DNA from: an uncultured Brachyspira sp.
GTDB lineage: Bacteria; Spirochaetota; Brachyspiria; Brachyspirales; Brachyspiraceae
Length of the DNA stretch: 61,654 nt
Assembly (NCBI RefSeq): GCF_910578695.1
Contig: NZ_CAJTQJ010000010.1
Location: 1-61,654, forward strand
Direction: 5' to 3'
In this document: positions 8,409 through 16,663 of the stretch, one piece after another
Layout of the letters: every line of letters begins with the position of its first letter
How positions within the stretch are numbered: the first letter of the stretch is position 1
Notes under the pieces: generated by a model
What the model saw: the letters and a program-made list of their open reading frames with translations, nothing else
What the model was told of the DNA's origin: nothing
The model's database searches: none
Program-made: the position numbers and the translations under genes

Positions 8409-9794
8409 ATGCATAATAATAGAGAAAAGCTTTCAAGCAGATTAGGTTTTTTATTAGTTTCAGCAGGCTGTGCTATAGGGCTTGGCAATGTATGGAGATT
8501 TCCTTATACTGCTGGTAAATACGGCGGGGCTCTTTTTGTATTTCTTTATTTAATTGCACTTATAATATTGGGGCTTCCTATACTTATAATGGAGTTTTCT
8601 GTAGGAAGGGCTGGAAAAAGCGATTTAGCAGGATCATACAGAATGCTTCAGAAAAATGGTCATAAATGGCATATTATAGGATATGTTCAGATATTAGGAT
8701 GCGTTCTTCTTATGATGTTTTATACTACTGTGGCAGGCTGGTGCTTATCATACTGTTATTTTACAGCATCAGGCAAACTATATGGGCTTAATCCTCAGCA
8801 GACAGGAGAGTTTTTTAATTCTGTTTTAGCTTCTCCTTCAACTTTAGTGTTATGGATGACTATATCTATCATAATAGCCGCTTTTGTATGTATAATGGGG
8901 CTTGAAAATGGAGTTGAAAAAGTTACTAAAGTGATGATGACTTTGCTTTTGCTTATTCTTTTTGTGCTTATAATAAGGGCTGTTACATTACCTAATGCAA
9001 AAGAGGGATTGAAATTTTATTTACTGCCTAATTTCAATAAAATGTTCAGCGGAGGAATTAAAGGATTTTTCTCTGTGGCTTATGCTGCTATAGGGCAGGC
9101 ATTTTTTACTTTGAGTTTGGGTATTGGAGCTATGACTATATTCGGAAGCTATATAGATAAAAGCTATTCTCTTACGGGCGAGTCTATTATGGTGGTAGGG
9201 CTTGACACTCTGATAGCTATTTTATCAGGACTTGTTATATTTCCTACAACTTTTTCTTTTGGAATTAATCCAGGCGAGGGTGCAGGTTTGGCTTTTATAA
9301 CATTGCCTAATATATTTAATTCTATGGTTTTAGGCAGGCTTTGGGGAGCATTATTCTTTTTATTTTTATCAATGGCGGCATTAACAACTATAATTGCCGT
9401 ATTTGAAAATATTATTGCATTCATTATGTCAGAAACTAAAATGTCACGTAAAAAAACTACAATAATAGCTGCTGTAAGCATATTTATATTAAGTCTGCCT
9501 ACTGCTTTAGGATTCAACTTATTATCATTTATAAAACCTCTTGGCGGAAACAGTACTATAGCGGACGGACTTGATTTTTTGGTGAGCAATAACTTTTTAC
9601 CGCTTGGAGGAATAATAATATTAATATTTTGTACTAGAGAATTAGGGTGGGGCTGGGATAACTTTATTAAAGAGGCTGATGTAGGAAAGGGATTAAAATT
9701 TCCTAAATGGGCTAGATTTTATGTATCCTATATTCTTCCATTTATAATACTTGCTATATTTATAATCGATTATGTGAATAAATTTTTAATTTGA
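8409..9794 (+). CDS. Sodium-dependent neurotransmitter/amino-acid symporter (NSS/SNF family)
   Basis: An inner-membrane Na+-coupled transporter of about 461 residues and 11-12 membrane segments. The N-terminus has the family signature GCAIGLGNVWRFPY in TM1, which forms the Na+ and substrate site in LeuT/MhsT relatives. Further family marks are GLPILIMEFSVGR and the GAMTIFGSY region. Bacterial members carry amino acids such as Leu, Trp or Tyr; the substrate here is not readable. The start at 8409 fits AGG at 8399-8401; ATG at 8403 is an alternative. It follows the OmpA-like gene by 19 bp and may share its transcript. Confidence 0.92.
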   Translation: MHNNREKLSSRLGFLLVSAGCAIGLGNVWRFPYTAGKYGGALFVFLYLIALIILGLPILIMEFSVGRAGKSDLAGSYRMLQKNGHKWHIIGYVQILGCVLLMMFYTTVAGWCLSYCYFTASGKLYGLNPQQTGEFFNSVLASPSTLVLWMTISIIIAAFVCIMGLENGVEKVTKVMMTLLLLILFVLIIRAVTLPNAKEGLKFYLLPNFNKMFSGGIKGFFSVAYAAIGQAFFTLSLGIGAMTIFGSYIDKSYSLTGESIMVVGLDTLIAILSGLVIFPTTFSFGINPGEGAGLAFITLPNIFNSMVLGRLWGALFFLFLSMAALTTIIAVFENIIAFIMSETKMSRKKTTIIAAVSIFILSLPTALGFNLLSFIKPLGGNSTIADGLDFLVSNNFLPLGGIIILIFCTRELGWGWDNFIKEADVGKGLKFPKWARFYVSYILPFIILAIFIIDYVNKFLI

Positions 9795-9811
9795 TAATTT
9801 GCATTAATAAC

Positions 9812-9850
9812 AAAAAATACTCATCTATATTTTTTATATACAGATGAGTA
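9812..9850 (-). terminator. Terminator of the xpaC-telA unit
   Basis: TACTCATCT (9818-9826) pairs with AGATGAGTA (9842-9850). On the minus strand a T6 run follows (9812-9817), so it ends the telA transcript. It also lies in the convergent gap after the NSS transporter. Confidence 0.75.
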
Positions 9851-9854
9851 TAAA

Positions 9855-11027
9855 TTAATTTTTAGATATATTTAATATTTTTGTTTTAAGTTCATTTTCT
9901 ATATTTCTAAGTTCAGCTTCTGCAGATTTTCGTTTTTCTCTGCCTTCTATTTGTATTTTCATAACTTCATCTAAAGTAGAAATTAACTGTTCATTTGTAT
10001 ATTTTAGAGTTTCAATATCAACTATTGAGCGTTCAGATTCTTTTGCAGTTTCTGCTGTAGAAGTTTTAAGCATATCAGCATTTTTTCTCAGCAATTCATT
10101 TGTAGTATCGGTAACAGCCCTTTGTGCTTTTGCTGCTTCATTAGAATGATGAAGTCCTATAGCAAGAACCATTTGATTTTTCCAAAGAGGTATTGTATTT
10201 GATATTGTAGATTGTATCTTTTCCGTCATTATAACATTATTATTCTGTACTAAACGAATTTGAGGTATAGTTTGTACAGAAATAGTTTTTGTAAGTTCCA
10301 AATCATGTATTCTTTTTTCAAATCTATTTGCCAAATCTTTAGTATCTCTTGCAATTTGAACATCTTGAGGCGAACTGCTTGCCATAGCCTTTGTTTCTAA
10401 TATGGGTATTTCATTTGTTATTAGATTATTAAGCTTTTGCTTTCCTGCTTCTATATATATTTCTAATTCTTTGAGATATTCTAAATTGTAATTGTACATT
10501 TGATCCAAAATACTTATATCTTTAAGAAGATTTCTCTGATGAGCTTCTAAAGTTTTTACTATGCTGTCAATATTAGTTTCAACATTTGTATATTTAGTTT
10601 TTAATTTTGAAATATTATTTCCTGCTTTTTTGAAAAATCCGAATAAGCCTTTTCCTTTAGTCTCATTTTCTATATTAAATCCTTTAAGCTCTGTTATCAC
10701 ATCTGTAATTGCATCGCCTATCTCTCCTAAATCTTTATTCATAACATTACTCAATGTATTTTCTGAAAACTGCATCATTTTATTTTGGGCAGCCGCTCCA
10801 TAAGACATTATTGAAACAGAATCCTGCAAATTAATGCTGTTTGCTACTTCATCTATTTTTTTTAATTCATCTTGAGTAAATTTATTATTTGAAATACTAT
10901 TTATATGATTAAAAACTTCTTTTGCCGCATTTTGAGGCTGATTATCTATAATAGGCTCGCTTTGTATATTATTAGCTTTATTTAATTGATTATTGTTTTC
11001 TAAATTATTATTATTATTATTATCCAT
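9855..11027 (-). CDS. telA: TelA/KlaA family (toxic anion resistance) protein
   Basis: 390 residues of helical, mostly cytoplasmic protein belonging to the toxic-anion-resistance family (TelA, PF05816). Typical marks are the KAGNNISKLKTKYTNVETNI segment, a long central coiled coil and the IPLWKNQMVLAIGL block near 285, followed by a second coiled coil. An Asn/Gln-rich low-complexity stretch opens the protein. The family is linked to tellurite and cell-envelope stress, but its molecular role is unknown. It lies 57 bp downstream of an XpaC-like gene, the classic partner, so the two probably form one unit. Confidence 0.88.
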   Translation of the reverse strand: MDNNNNNNLENNNQLNKANNIQSEPIIDNQPQNAAKEVFNHINSISNNKFTQDELKKIDEVANSINLQDSVSIMSYGAAAQNKMMQFSENTLSNVMNKDLGEIGDAITDVITELKGFNIENETKGKGLFGFFKKAGNNISKLKTKYTNVETNIDSIVKTLEAHQRNLLKDISILDQMYNYNLEYLKELEIYIEAGKQKLNNLITNEIPILETKAMASSSPQDVQIARDTKDLANRFEKRIHDLELTKTISVQTIPQIRLVQNNNVIMTEKIQSTISNTIPLWKNQMVLAIGLHHSNEAAKAQRAVTDTTNELLRKNADMLKTSTAETAKESERSIVDIETLKYTNEQLISTLDEVMKIQIEGREKRKSAEAELRNIENELKTKILNISKN

Positions 11028-11084
11028 AAAACTGCTCCGTTATTATTATTTTGTTTTTATTATTATTTTTTATAGATATATTCA

Positions 11085-11621
11085 TTATAAACCTTCTTTT
11101 TCAAGCATAGTTTTAAGTACATCTATATCGCTGTTTATATCTATTAATTTATTCTGATTCATATCTAAAAGCATTTTTTTTAATGCTTCATTCAATTTTA
11201 TTATAACATCTTCTATTTCTAAGGCAGTTTTTTCCATATCAGCATTTTTTACAGGAAAATTGCAAAAGTCTATATATGAATTAAGCATTTTTATAGCTGT
11301 AGGAAGATGATATTCATTTATTTTTTCTAATTTTTTTTCACCTTCTTTATTGACTTTAGAATAATTTACCATTTCTCCTAATATTTCTATCATATTTTTT
11401 AAAGCAGGCGTAAGTTCTGCATCATCTATTTTTTTATAGAAATCTGTGATTTTTTCTATATTTCTTTCTGTCTCTAAAATTATTAAACTGTCTTTATTTG
11501 AATAACTATTTTTAGTTTCTTTACTATTATAATTATTATTTATATCATCTTCTCTAGGGAAATTCTTTTGTATATTTTGTCTTAGCTTTTGAAAAATTAT
11601 ATCATCTTCATATCCCTGCAT
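11085..11621 (-). CDS. XpaC-like protein (5-bromo-4-chloroindolyl phosphate hydrolysis family)
   Basis: 178 residues. The C-terminal half matches the XpaC pattern: ITDFYKKIDDAELTPAL, then YHLPTAIKMLNSYIDF, and the closing DINSDIDVLKTMLEKEGL. XpaC-like proteins are regularly encoded beside TelA, as here, and the pair is thought to act in envelope stress; no enzyme activity is evident. The start at 11621 (MQGYEDD) is chosen because GGAG sits 6 nt before it, while the upstream ATGs at 11651 and 11636 have no ribosome site. There is no membrane segment, unlike the paralogue at 14966-15706. Confidence 0.75.
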   Translation of the reverse strand: MQGYEDDIIFQKLRQNIQKNFPREDDINNNYNSKETKNSYSNKDSLIILETERNIEKITDFYKKIDDAELTPALKNMIEILGEMVNYSKVNKEGEKKLEKINEYHLPTAIKMLNSYIDFCNFPVKNADMEKTALEIEDVIIKLNEALKKMLLDMNQNKLIDINSDIDVLKTMLEKEGL

Positions 11622-11830
11622 ATATACTCCAAACATATATTCTACAAGCATACAGTATAAATAATTAACATATTATTTGCAAGAGGAATATTAATTATTT
11701 GCTGTTTAATCAGTATATATATACAATTTAATTTTTTACTTTTTTAGTTTTATTAGATTTTAATTATGACGATAATAAATAAAATGTTAAATTATATTTT
11801 AGTATAGTTTTATTTTTTATAGGAGATAAT

Positions 11831-12367
11831 ATGAAATTAAAAATAATTATATTTTTATTGTTTATTTTCAATATATCAGTATTTTCACAGGAAGGAATAT
11901 CTATACCTGTTGTGCCTAGTAAAGATCAGGAATTGGACAGAGTTGTGGGATATGCCAGAACATTATCAGAATTTGACGGAAGTATAAATGCATATACCAA
12001 ATTAAAAGCATATTTAAATCTTTTAGATTCTAAAGGAATATCAGCATTAAAATCCCATCCTTCATATCCTATACTTGGAGATGTATATATGTATGGTGCA
12101 GCTTATCTTTCTAAAGAGTTTAAAGAAGATAAAATAATAGAACTTTATGAAAAAGCTTTAGCATTGAGGGCAGATCCGAATTCTAATTATAGGCTTGCAA
12201 CAATATACAAAAAAAAATTTGATGCTGCTGTAAAGAAAAATGATATACAAAAAGAAAAAGAATACGGAAAAAAAGTATATAATCATTTAAATGCTTATAT
12301 GACATTATCAGGAAATAAATCAGCAAAATATAAAGAAATTCTTCAGTATTTTAGTGCTTACAAATAA
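11831..12367 (+). CDS. Exported helical-repeat (TPR-like) protein of unknown function
   Basis: 178 residues with a signal peptide (cleavage after VFSQ) and a mature part made of paired helices. PILGDVYMYGAAYLSK and IIELYEKALALRADPNSNYRLA look like TPR units. Probably periplasmic. AGGAG lies 6 nt before the start. It stands alone between the xpaC-telA unit (divergent) and tRNA-Asn. No specific family was recognised. Confidence 0.6.
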   Translation: MKLKIIIFLLFIFNISVFSQEGISIPVVPSKDQELDRVVGYARTLSEFDGSINAYTKLKAYLNLLDSKGISALKSHPSYPILGDVYMYGAAYLSKEFKEDKIIELYEKALALRADPNSNYRLATIYKKKFDAAVKKNDIQKEKEYGKKVYNHLNAYMTLSGNKSAKYKEILQYFSAYK

Positions 12368-12385
12368 AAAATATTATTTTATATA

Positions 12386-12413
12386 TTGACATTTTTTTTA
12401 ATTATGCTATAAT
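12386..12413 (+). promoter_or_regulatory. Consensus promoter of tRNA-Asn
   Basis: Perfect -35 TTGACA (12386-12391) and perfect -10 TATAAT (12408-12413) with a 16-bp spacer, 22 bp ahead of the tRNA. It is one of the two best promoters in the window, as expected for a stable RNA. Confidence 0.85.
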
Positions 12414-12434
12414 ATTCAAACATTAAAAAAACAA

Positions 12435-12507
12435 TCCGAGATAGCTCAGTCGGTAGAGCAGGTGACTGTTAATCACCGGGTCGCAGGTTCGAGCCCTGTT
12501 CTCGGAG
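12435..12507 (+). tRNA. tRNA-Asn (GTT)
   Basis: A full cloverleaf is visible. The acceptor TCCGAGA (12435-12441) pairs with TCTCGGA (12500-12506). The D arm is GCTC...GAGC, the anticodon loop is CTGTTAA with anticodon GTT, and the T arm contains GGTTCGAGCCC. The discriminator is G at 12507, followed by CAT, so the CCA end is not encoded and must be added. Confidence 0.97.
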
Positions 12508-12514
12508 CATATTT

Positions 12515-12543
12515 AAACTCCCTTTTATCAGGGAGTTTTTTTA
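12515..12543 (+). terminator. Terminator of tRNA-Asn
   Basis: AAACTCCCT (12515-12523) pairs perfectly with AGGGAGTTT (12530-12538) around a 6-nt loop and is followed by a T run. It touches the stop codon of the convergent ABC1 kinase gene. Confidence 0.9.
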
Positions 12544-14223
12544 TTCATTATTTTTCTTAATATACTTATTCACAAATCTGCTTATAATCATTATAAAACC
12601 CATTATAGCCGATACTCCAAAACCTATCATTCCTATGACAGATGTTCCATTAAATAGGGGAGGAATATCACTTGCTATGATTAAGGCACTAGCCATAATT
12701 AATGATGCCAAAACTATAGAATAGCTTAACCTATCAGCCAATCCGTCTAAAGTATTGGATAATGATTCTAATTTCTTATGTTCGAGCTGAATTTTCATAC
12801 TTCCTTTTTTTATAACAGAAACTAAATCTCCTATATCAACAGGAAGTTCTTTTAATACATTAGCATAGTCATAAACTAATTTCTTAAACTGCTTTAATAA
12901 ATTATCAGGCTTCATCTGTTCTTTTATGTATCTGAAAGCAAAAGGCTTAATATGTTCTATTAGTTTTACATCTTTATCTAAATTTCTAGCAACTCCTTCA
13001 AGTACTATTAAAGATTTTATTAAAAGCATAATATTGCTTGGAAGAGTTAATTTAAACTCTCTTATTATATATATAAGCTCATTAAATACATCTTCTATAT
13101 TAATATTATCTAAAGGCATATCAACATATTTACTTATTAAAATAAATATTTCCATATTAAATTCATCCATATTTTTTATTTCAGTATGATAACATAAATC
13201 AAGTATAGCTTTAGATAATTCTAAATAATCGGCTGAACTTATGCTTGTTATTATAGAAGAGAATGCCTCTTTAGAGTTTGGAGGAATAAATCCTATCATA
13301 CCGAAATCCAAGAAGCATAAAACATTATTTTCTAAAGCCATTAAATTTCCGGGATGAGGATCTGCATGGAAAAATCCAAGCATAAATATTTGCTCTAATA
13401 CAGAATCAATACCAATAGAAACAAGTTTTTTTCTGTCATATCTTTGATCATCTGCAGATATATCTGATATTTTTATACCATCTATATATTCCATAGTCAA
13501 TATGTTTTTAGTGCTGTATTCTTCATATATTTTAGCTATTTTTATATTTTTGTTATCTTTGAAATATCTTGCAAATTTAAGAGTGTTATTTTTTTCAAAA
13601 TTAAAATCTAATTCCTGCAAAAGCTGTGATTTAAAAGCTGCTATTAGTTTCTGAGGCTGCATCAAAGCAAATTCTTCATTATATTTTTCTATTATATTTG
13701 AAAGCCATGTGATAACCTCTATATCCATAAGTATATTTTCTTCTATATTCGGTCTTTTTACCTTTACAGCAGCTTTTTCGCCATTTTTTAATACAGCAGT
13801 ATGAACCTGAGAAATAGATGCACTTGCTTTAGGCTTCATATCAAATGTTTCAAAAACTTCATCTATTTTTTTGCCAAGTTCCGTTTCTATTATATCTATA
13901 GCCTCATTTTCATCAAAAGGTTTTACATGATTTTGAAGTTTGCTAAGCTCATCTATTATATCTTTAGGCAGTATATCATTTCTATTCGATAATATTTGTC
14001 CTAATTTAATAAAAGTAGTGCCTAAATCTTCGCAAGCCATTCTTATCCTTTCGCCCCTGCTATATTTACGCAAATCTACGCCATTATGCTTTATATTGAT
14101 TTTATTTATTGGATTTTTTATAATTTTTAATATTGGAGTTATGGCTATAATATCTCTAAATCCGTAAGCCATTATTATAGAAATTATTTCTCTAGCTCTA
14201 TTTATAAATTTCATATTATTCAT
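12541..14223 (-). CDS. ABC1 atypical kinase (UbiB/AarF family)
   Basis: About 560 residues of the UbiB/ADCK family. Seen in order: GTTFIKLGQILSNRNDILP (the KxGQ motif), an Ala-rich loop SASISQVHTA, the VKVKRP lysine, LTMEYIDG, the catalytic FHADPHPGNL, and the metal-binding LDFGMIG. Two membrane helices end the protein (about 500-550). UbiB proteins support isoprenoid quinone metabolism; in anaerobes the role is less clear and may be lipid-related. ATG 14223 fits AGGA better than ATG 14229. A phasin-like gene lies just upstream on the same strand. Confidence 0.9.
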   Translation of the reverse strand: MNNMKFINRAREIISIIMAYGFRDIIAITPILKIIKNPINKINIKHNGVDLRKYSRGERIRMACEDLGTTFIKLGQILSNRNDILPKDIIDELSKLQNHVKPFDENEAIDIIETELGKKIDEVFETFDMKPKASASISQVHTAVLKNGEKAAVKVKRPNIEENILMDIEVITWLSNIIEKYNEEFALMQPQKLIAAFKSQLLQELDFNFEKNNTLKFARYFKDNKNIKIAKIYEEYSTKNILTMEYIDGIKISDISADDQRYDRKKLVSIGIDSVLEQIFMLGFFHADPHPGNLMALENNVLCFLDFGMIGFIPPNSKEAFSSIITSISSADYLELSKAILDLCYHTEIKNMDEFNMEIFILISKYVDMPLDNINIEDVFNELIYIIREFKLTLPSNIMLLIKSLIVLEGVARNLDKDVKLIEHIKPFAFRYIKEQMKPDNLLKQFKKLVYDYANVLKELPVDIGDLVSVIKKGSMKIQLEHKKLESLSNTLDGLADRLSYSIVLASLIMASALIIASDIPPLFNGTSVIGMIGFGVSAIMGFIMIISRFVNKYIKKNNE

Positions 14224-14307
14224 TTTCATTTCCTATAAAAAAAATGCATTATTAAAAGTATATGAATAATTTTAACAATGCATTTATAATTAAATTCCTA
14301 TATACAG

Positions 14308-14619
14308 TTATTGCTGATTATTTTTCAAAGATTCTTTTAATTCATCTAATTCTTTTTTCATAGAATCATAATCTTCTTTTTTTACATATCCCATTTCATC
14401 AATTACTTTTTTTACTCTCTCATCTATAAATTGAGTTACCTCCTTTTTTGTTTCAGAAGCTTTGCTTACCATTTCTTTTACAAATTTTTCTCCCTCTTCG
14501 GCACTTATATTTTTTTCTTTAATAAACTCGCGTGCTGCTTCCTCTAATTTTTCTTTTCCCTTAAGCATCATTCCAATGCTTGAATAAAATCCTGTTTTAA
14601 TATCATCTGATAATGACAT
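14308..14619 (-). CDS. Phasin-family-like small helical protein
   Basis: 103 residues, highly charged and helical, with SIGMMLKGKEKLEEAAREFI at the start, ETKKEVTQFIDERVKKVIDEMGYV in the middle and a coiled-coil end. This is the pattern of small phasin-superfamily proteins that are often encoded beside ABC1 kinases. The adjacent ABC1 kinase downstream supports that link. A role in binding a lipid or polymer surface is inference; no PHA synthase is in the window. The upstream AGGAGG-like site (revcomp of cctcct) supports the start. Confidence 0.65.
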   Translation of the reverse strand: MSLSDDIKTGFYSSIGMMLKGKEKLEEAAREFIKEKNISAEEGEKFVKEMVSKASETKKEVTQFIDERVKKVIDEMGYVKKEDYDSMKKELDELKESLKNNQQ

Positions 14620-14736
14620 AATACCCTCCTTTGTTTTTATCAGTAATTTTTATCATTATAAAAAGTCAATTTAATATATAAAACCTATTATATTCCATAA
14701 TATAAAAATAATTTTATATAAAAAATAATTTGCTTT

Positions 14737-14952
14737 TTATTGTTTGTCTAAAGCATCAAAATAGCAAGCCATAAAATCACCATCGCCATTTTCAAAATCA
14801 TTAACCATAATTGAAACCTTTTTATTAAGCTCCTTTATCATAATATATGCTATTTCCTGAGCTCTGCTTTCTGTTATATCAGAATTATTTTTTTTAATAT
14901 TTTTTATAACTTTATTTATATTTACTCTTTTATATACTCCGTCGCTATCCAC
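14737..14952 (-). CDS. Small protein of unknown function (71 aa)
   Basis: 71 residues, no signal or membrane segment, helical in look (INKVIKNIKKNN, ITESRAQEIAYIMIKEL). It starts with GTG at 14952, placed 6 nt after a good AAGGAG site. It follows the TM2-XpaC gene by 13 bp and is likely cotranscribed with it. I do not recognise the family. Confidence 0.55.
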   Translation of the reverse strand: MDSDGVYKRVNINKVIKNIKKNNSDITESRAQEIAYIMIKELNKKVSIMVNDFENGDGDFMACYFDALDKQ

Positions 14953-14965
14953 TTTAATCTCCTTT

Positions 14966-15706
14966 TTAAATATAGCCGTCTTTTTTTAAATTTGATTTAA
15001 GTACATCTATATCGCTTACAATATCTATAATATCTTCTTTCTCCATATTTTCTAATATTGTTTTTAAATATTTTATAACCTGTTCTATAGATTCTTCTAT
15101 ATCAGATTTTATCATATCGGATTTTACTGATTTTGAATATGATAAATCTATATAAGAACTAATAAGCTTTAATGTTGTAGGTATATTATATTCAAGCATT
15201 TTTTCCAAATGTTTTATTTTATCATCATTTAATGATTTATCAATAATGCATTTGAATATGCTGTTTAACTGTTTTACTTTAGATGAAAAATTATAATCAT
15301 ATATATGACAGCAGGAATCATTAATTTGATTATAATATTGAAGTGCATTTTCAATAATAATATTTTCATTTTTTTCTAAATTATCTGCTTGTAAATCATT
15401 TTCATTAACATAACTGTATTCTATATCTATAGCATCATTAAATTTATTATGTTCATTTATTTCGTTATTATTATTATTTAAAATTTCTGCATACTCTTCA
15501 TTGTATATTAAATTAAAATCTTCTTCACTCATAAATATAAATTTGAGTAAATCTATAATGCAAAGCAAATATGGTATTCCAGTCCAGAAAAATAAAATAT
15601 ATAATATTCCTCTTTTATTCTGCCCTAAATAAAATTTTTGTATTCCTATTCCTCCGAATATTAAAGAAAGTGCAGAACATATTATAGCTTTAATTCTTTT
15701 TTTCAT
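14966..15706 (-). CDS. TM2-domain protein fused to an XpaC-like C-terminal domain
   Basis: 246 residues. Residues about 5-55 form a TM2 domain: two membrane helices with the glycine-rich turn GGIGIQKFYLGQ and the inter-helix sequence WTGIPYLLCIIDL. An acidic linker follows. The last 110 residues repeat the XpaC pattern of the gene at 11085: YNIPTTLKLISSYIDLS and the end DIVSDIDVLKSNLKKDGYI. The combination looks like a membrane-anchored version of the XpaC-like protein. No enzymatic motif is seen. It is first of a two-gene unit with the 71-residue gene. Confidence 0.7.
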   Translation of the reverse strand: MKKRIKAIICSALSLIFGGIGIQKFYLGQNKRGILYILFFWTGIPYLLCIIDLLKFIFMSEEDFNLIYNEEYAEILNNNNNEINEHNKFNDAIDIEYSYVNENDLQADNLEKNENIIIENALQYYNQINDSCCHIYDYNFSSKVKQLNSIFKCIIDKSLNDDKIKHLEKMLEYNIPTTLKLISSYIDLSYSKSVKSDMIKSDIEESIEQVIKYLKTILENMEKEDIIDIVSDIDVLKSNLKKDGYI

Positions 15707-15826
15707 TTATAATGAACCTAAAATATTTATTGATATATAATATCAAAGTATTAATTTTTGACAAGTAATTTTTTATAGTTACTTGATAATAAATAATTAT
15801 ATTATATTATTTAAGAAAATTATAAT

Positions 15827-16567
15827 ATGAAAAAGAAATTAGAATTACAAACAACAACTTTATGGGATTATCCTTCGCAGCAGTATTTAAAAAGCGAGGA
15901 AGAAAAGCATAAGCATTATATAGGAGCCACTCCTGCATATATAATATGGAATTTGATTAATAGGTATACAAAAGAAAAAGATTTAATTGTAGACCCTATG
16001 GCTGGAAGCGGTACGGCTATTGATGTAGCAAGAGAGCTTGGAAGAAGGGCTTTAGGGTATGATATAAATCCAAAAGCATTGCAGAGAAAAGATATTTTTA
16101 AAGCTGATGCCAGAAAAATACCTATAGAAGATGAAAAAGCAGATTTCGTATTTATAGATCCTCCATATAGTACGCATATTAATTATTCTGATGAGAAAAA
16201 CTGTATTGGAAAACTTACAGCAAAAGAGAATGAATATTATGAGGCTATGGAAAATGTTATCAGCGAGATATTTAGAATAATGAAAAAAGATAGGTATATG
16301 GCTTTATATGTTTCTGATTCTTATGAAAAGGGCTTTCCATTTATGCCTATTGGTTTTAAACTTTTTGAGATTATGAGCAGATATTTTATGGCTATAGATA
16401 TAATATCTGTTGTTCGGCATAATAAAACTCTTAATAAGGGTAATTATCATATAGCAGCGGCAGAAAATAATTTTTATTTGAGGGGATTTAATTATCTTTT
16501 TATAATGTACAAAAAAAGCAGTAAAACTATAGATAGAAACGGAAAAGTACATCTTAGAAAATTATAA
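15827..16567 (+). CDS. Solitary DNA methyltransferase (DPPY class)
   Basis: 246 residues. AdoMet-binding motif I is VDPMAGSGTA (about 54-63), motif II ALGYDINP, and the catalytic motif IV is FIDPPYSTHINY (about 109-120). DPPY points to N6-adenine or N4-cytosine methylation. No restriction gene lies beside it, so it is an orphan methylase (epigenetic or remnant role) rather than part of a cassette. The short length leaves little room for a separate target recognition domain. The target site is unknown. Confidence 0.85.
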   Translation: MKKKLELQTTTLWDYPSQQYLKSEEEKHKHYIGATPAYIIWNLINRYTKEKDLIVDPMAGSGTAIDVARELGRRALGYDINPKALQRKDIFKADARKIPIEDEKADFVFIDPPYSTHINYSDEKNCIGKLTAKENEYYEAMENVISEIFRIMKKDRYMALYVSDSYEKGFPFMPIGFKLFEIMSRYFMAIDIISVVRHNKTLNKGNYHIAAAENNFYLRGFNYLFIMYKKSSKTIDRNGKVHLRKL

Positions 16568-16615
16568 TCATTTTTTTTATGTTCATTTTAATAAATAAAA
16601 TAAAAAGGAATAATA

Positions 16616-16654
16616 AATAAAAAGGAAGGTATATTTAATATCTCCCTTTTTATT
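16616..16654. terminator. Convergent hairpin terminator
   Basis: AATAAAAAGGAAG (16616-16628) pairs with CTCCCTTTTTATT (16642-16654) with one mismatch, between the ends of the methyltransferase (+) and the TPR protein (-). The weak U tracts make its strength uncertain. Confidence 0.55.
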
Positions 16655-16663
16655 AAAATTTAT

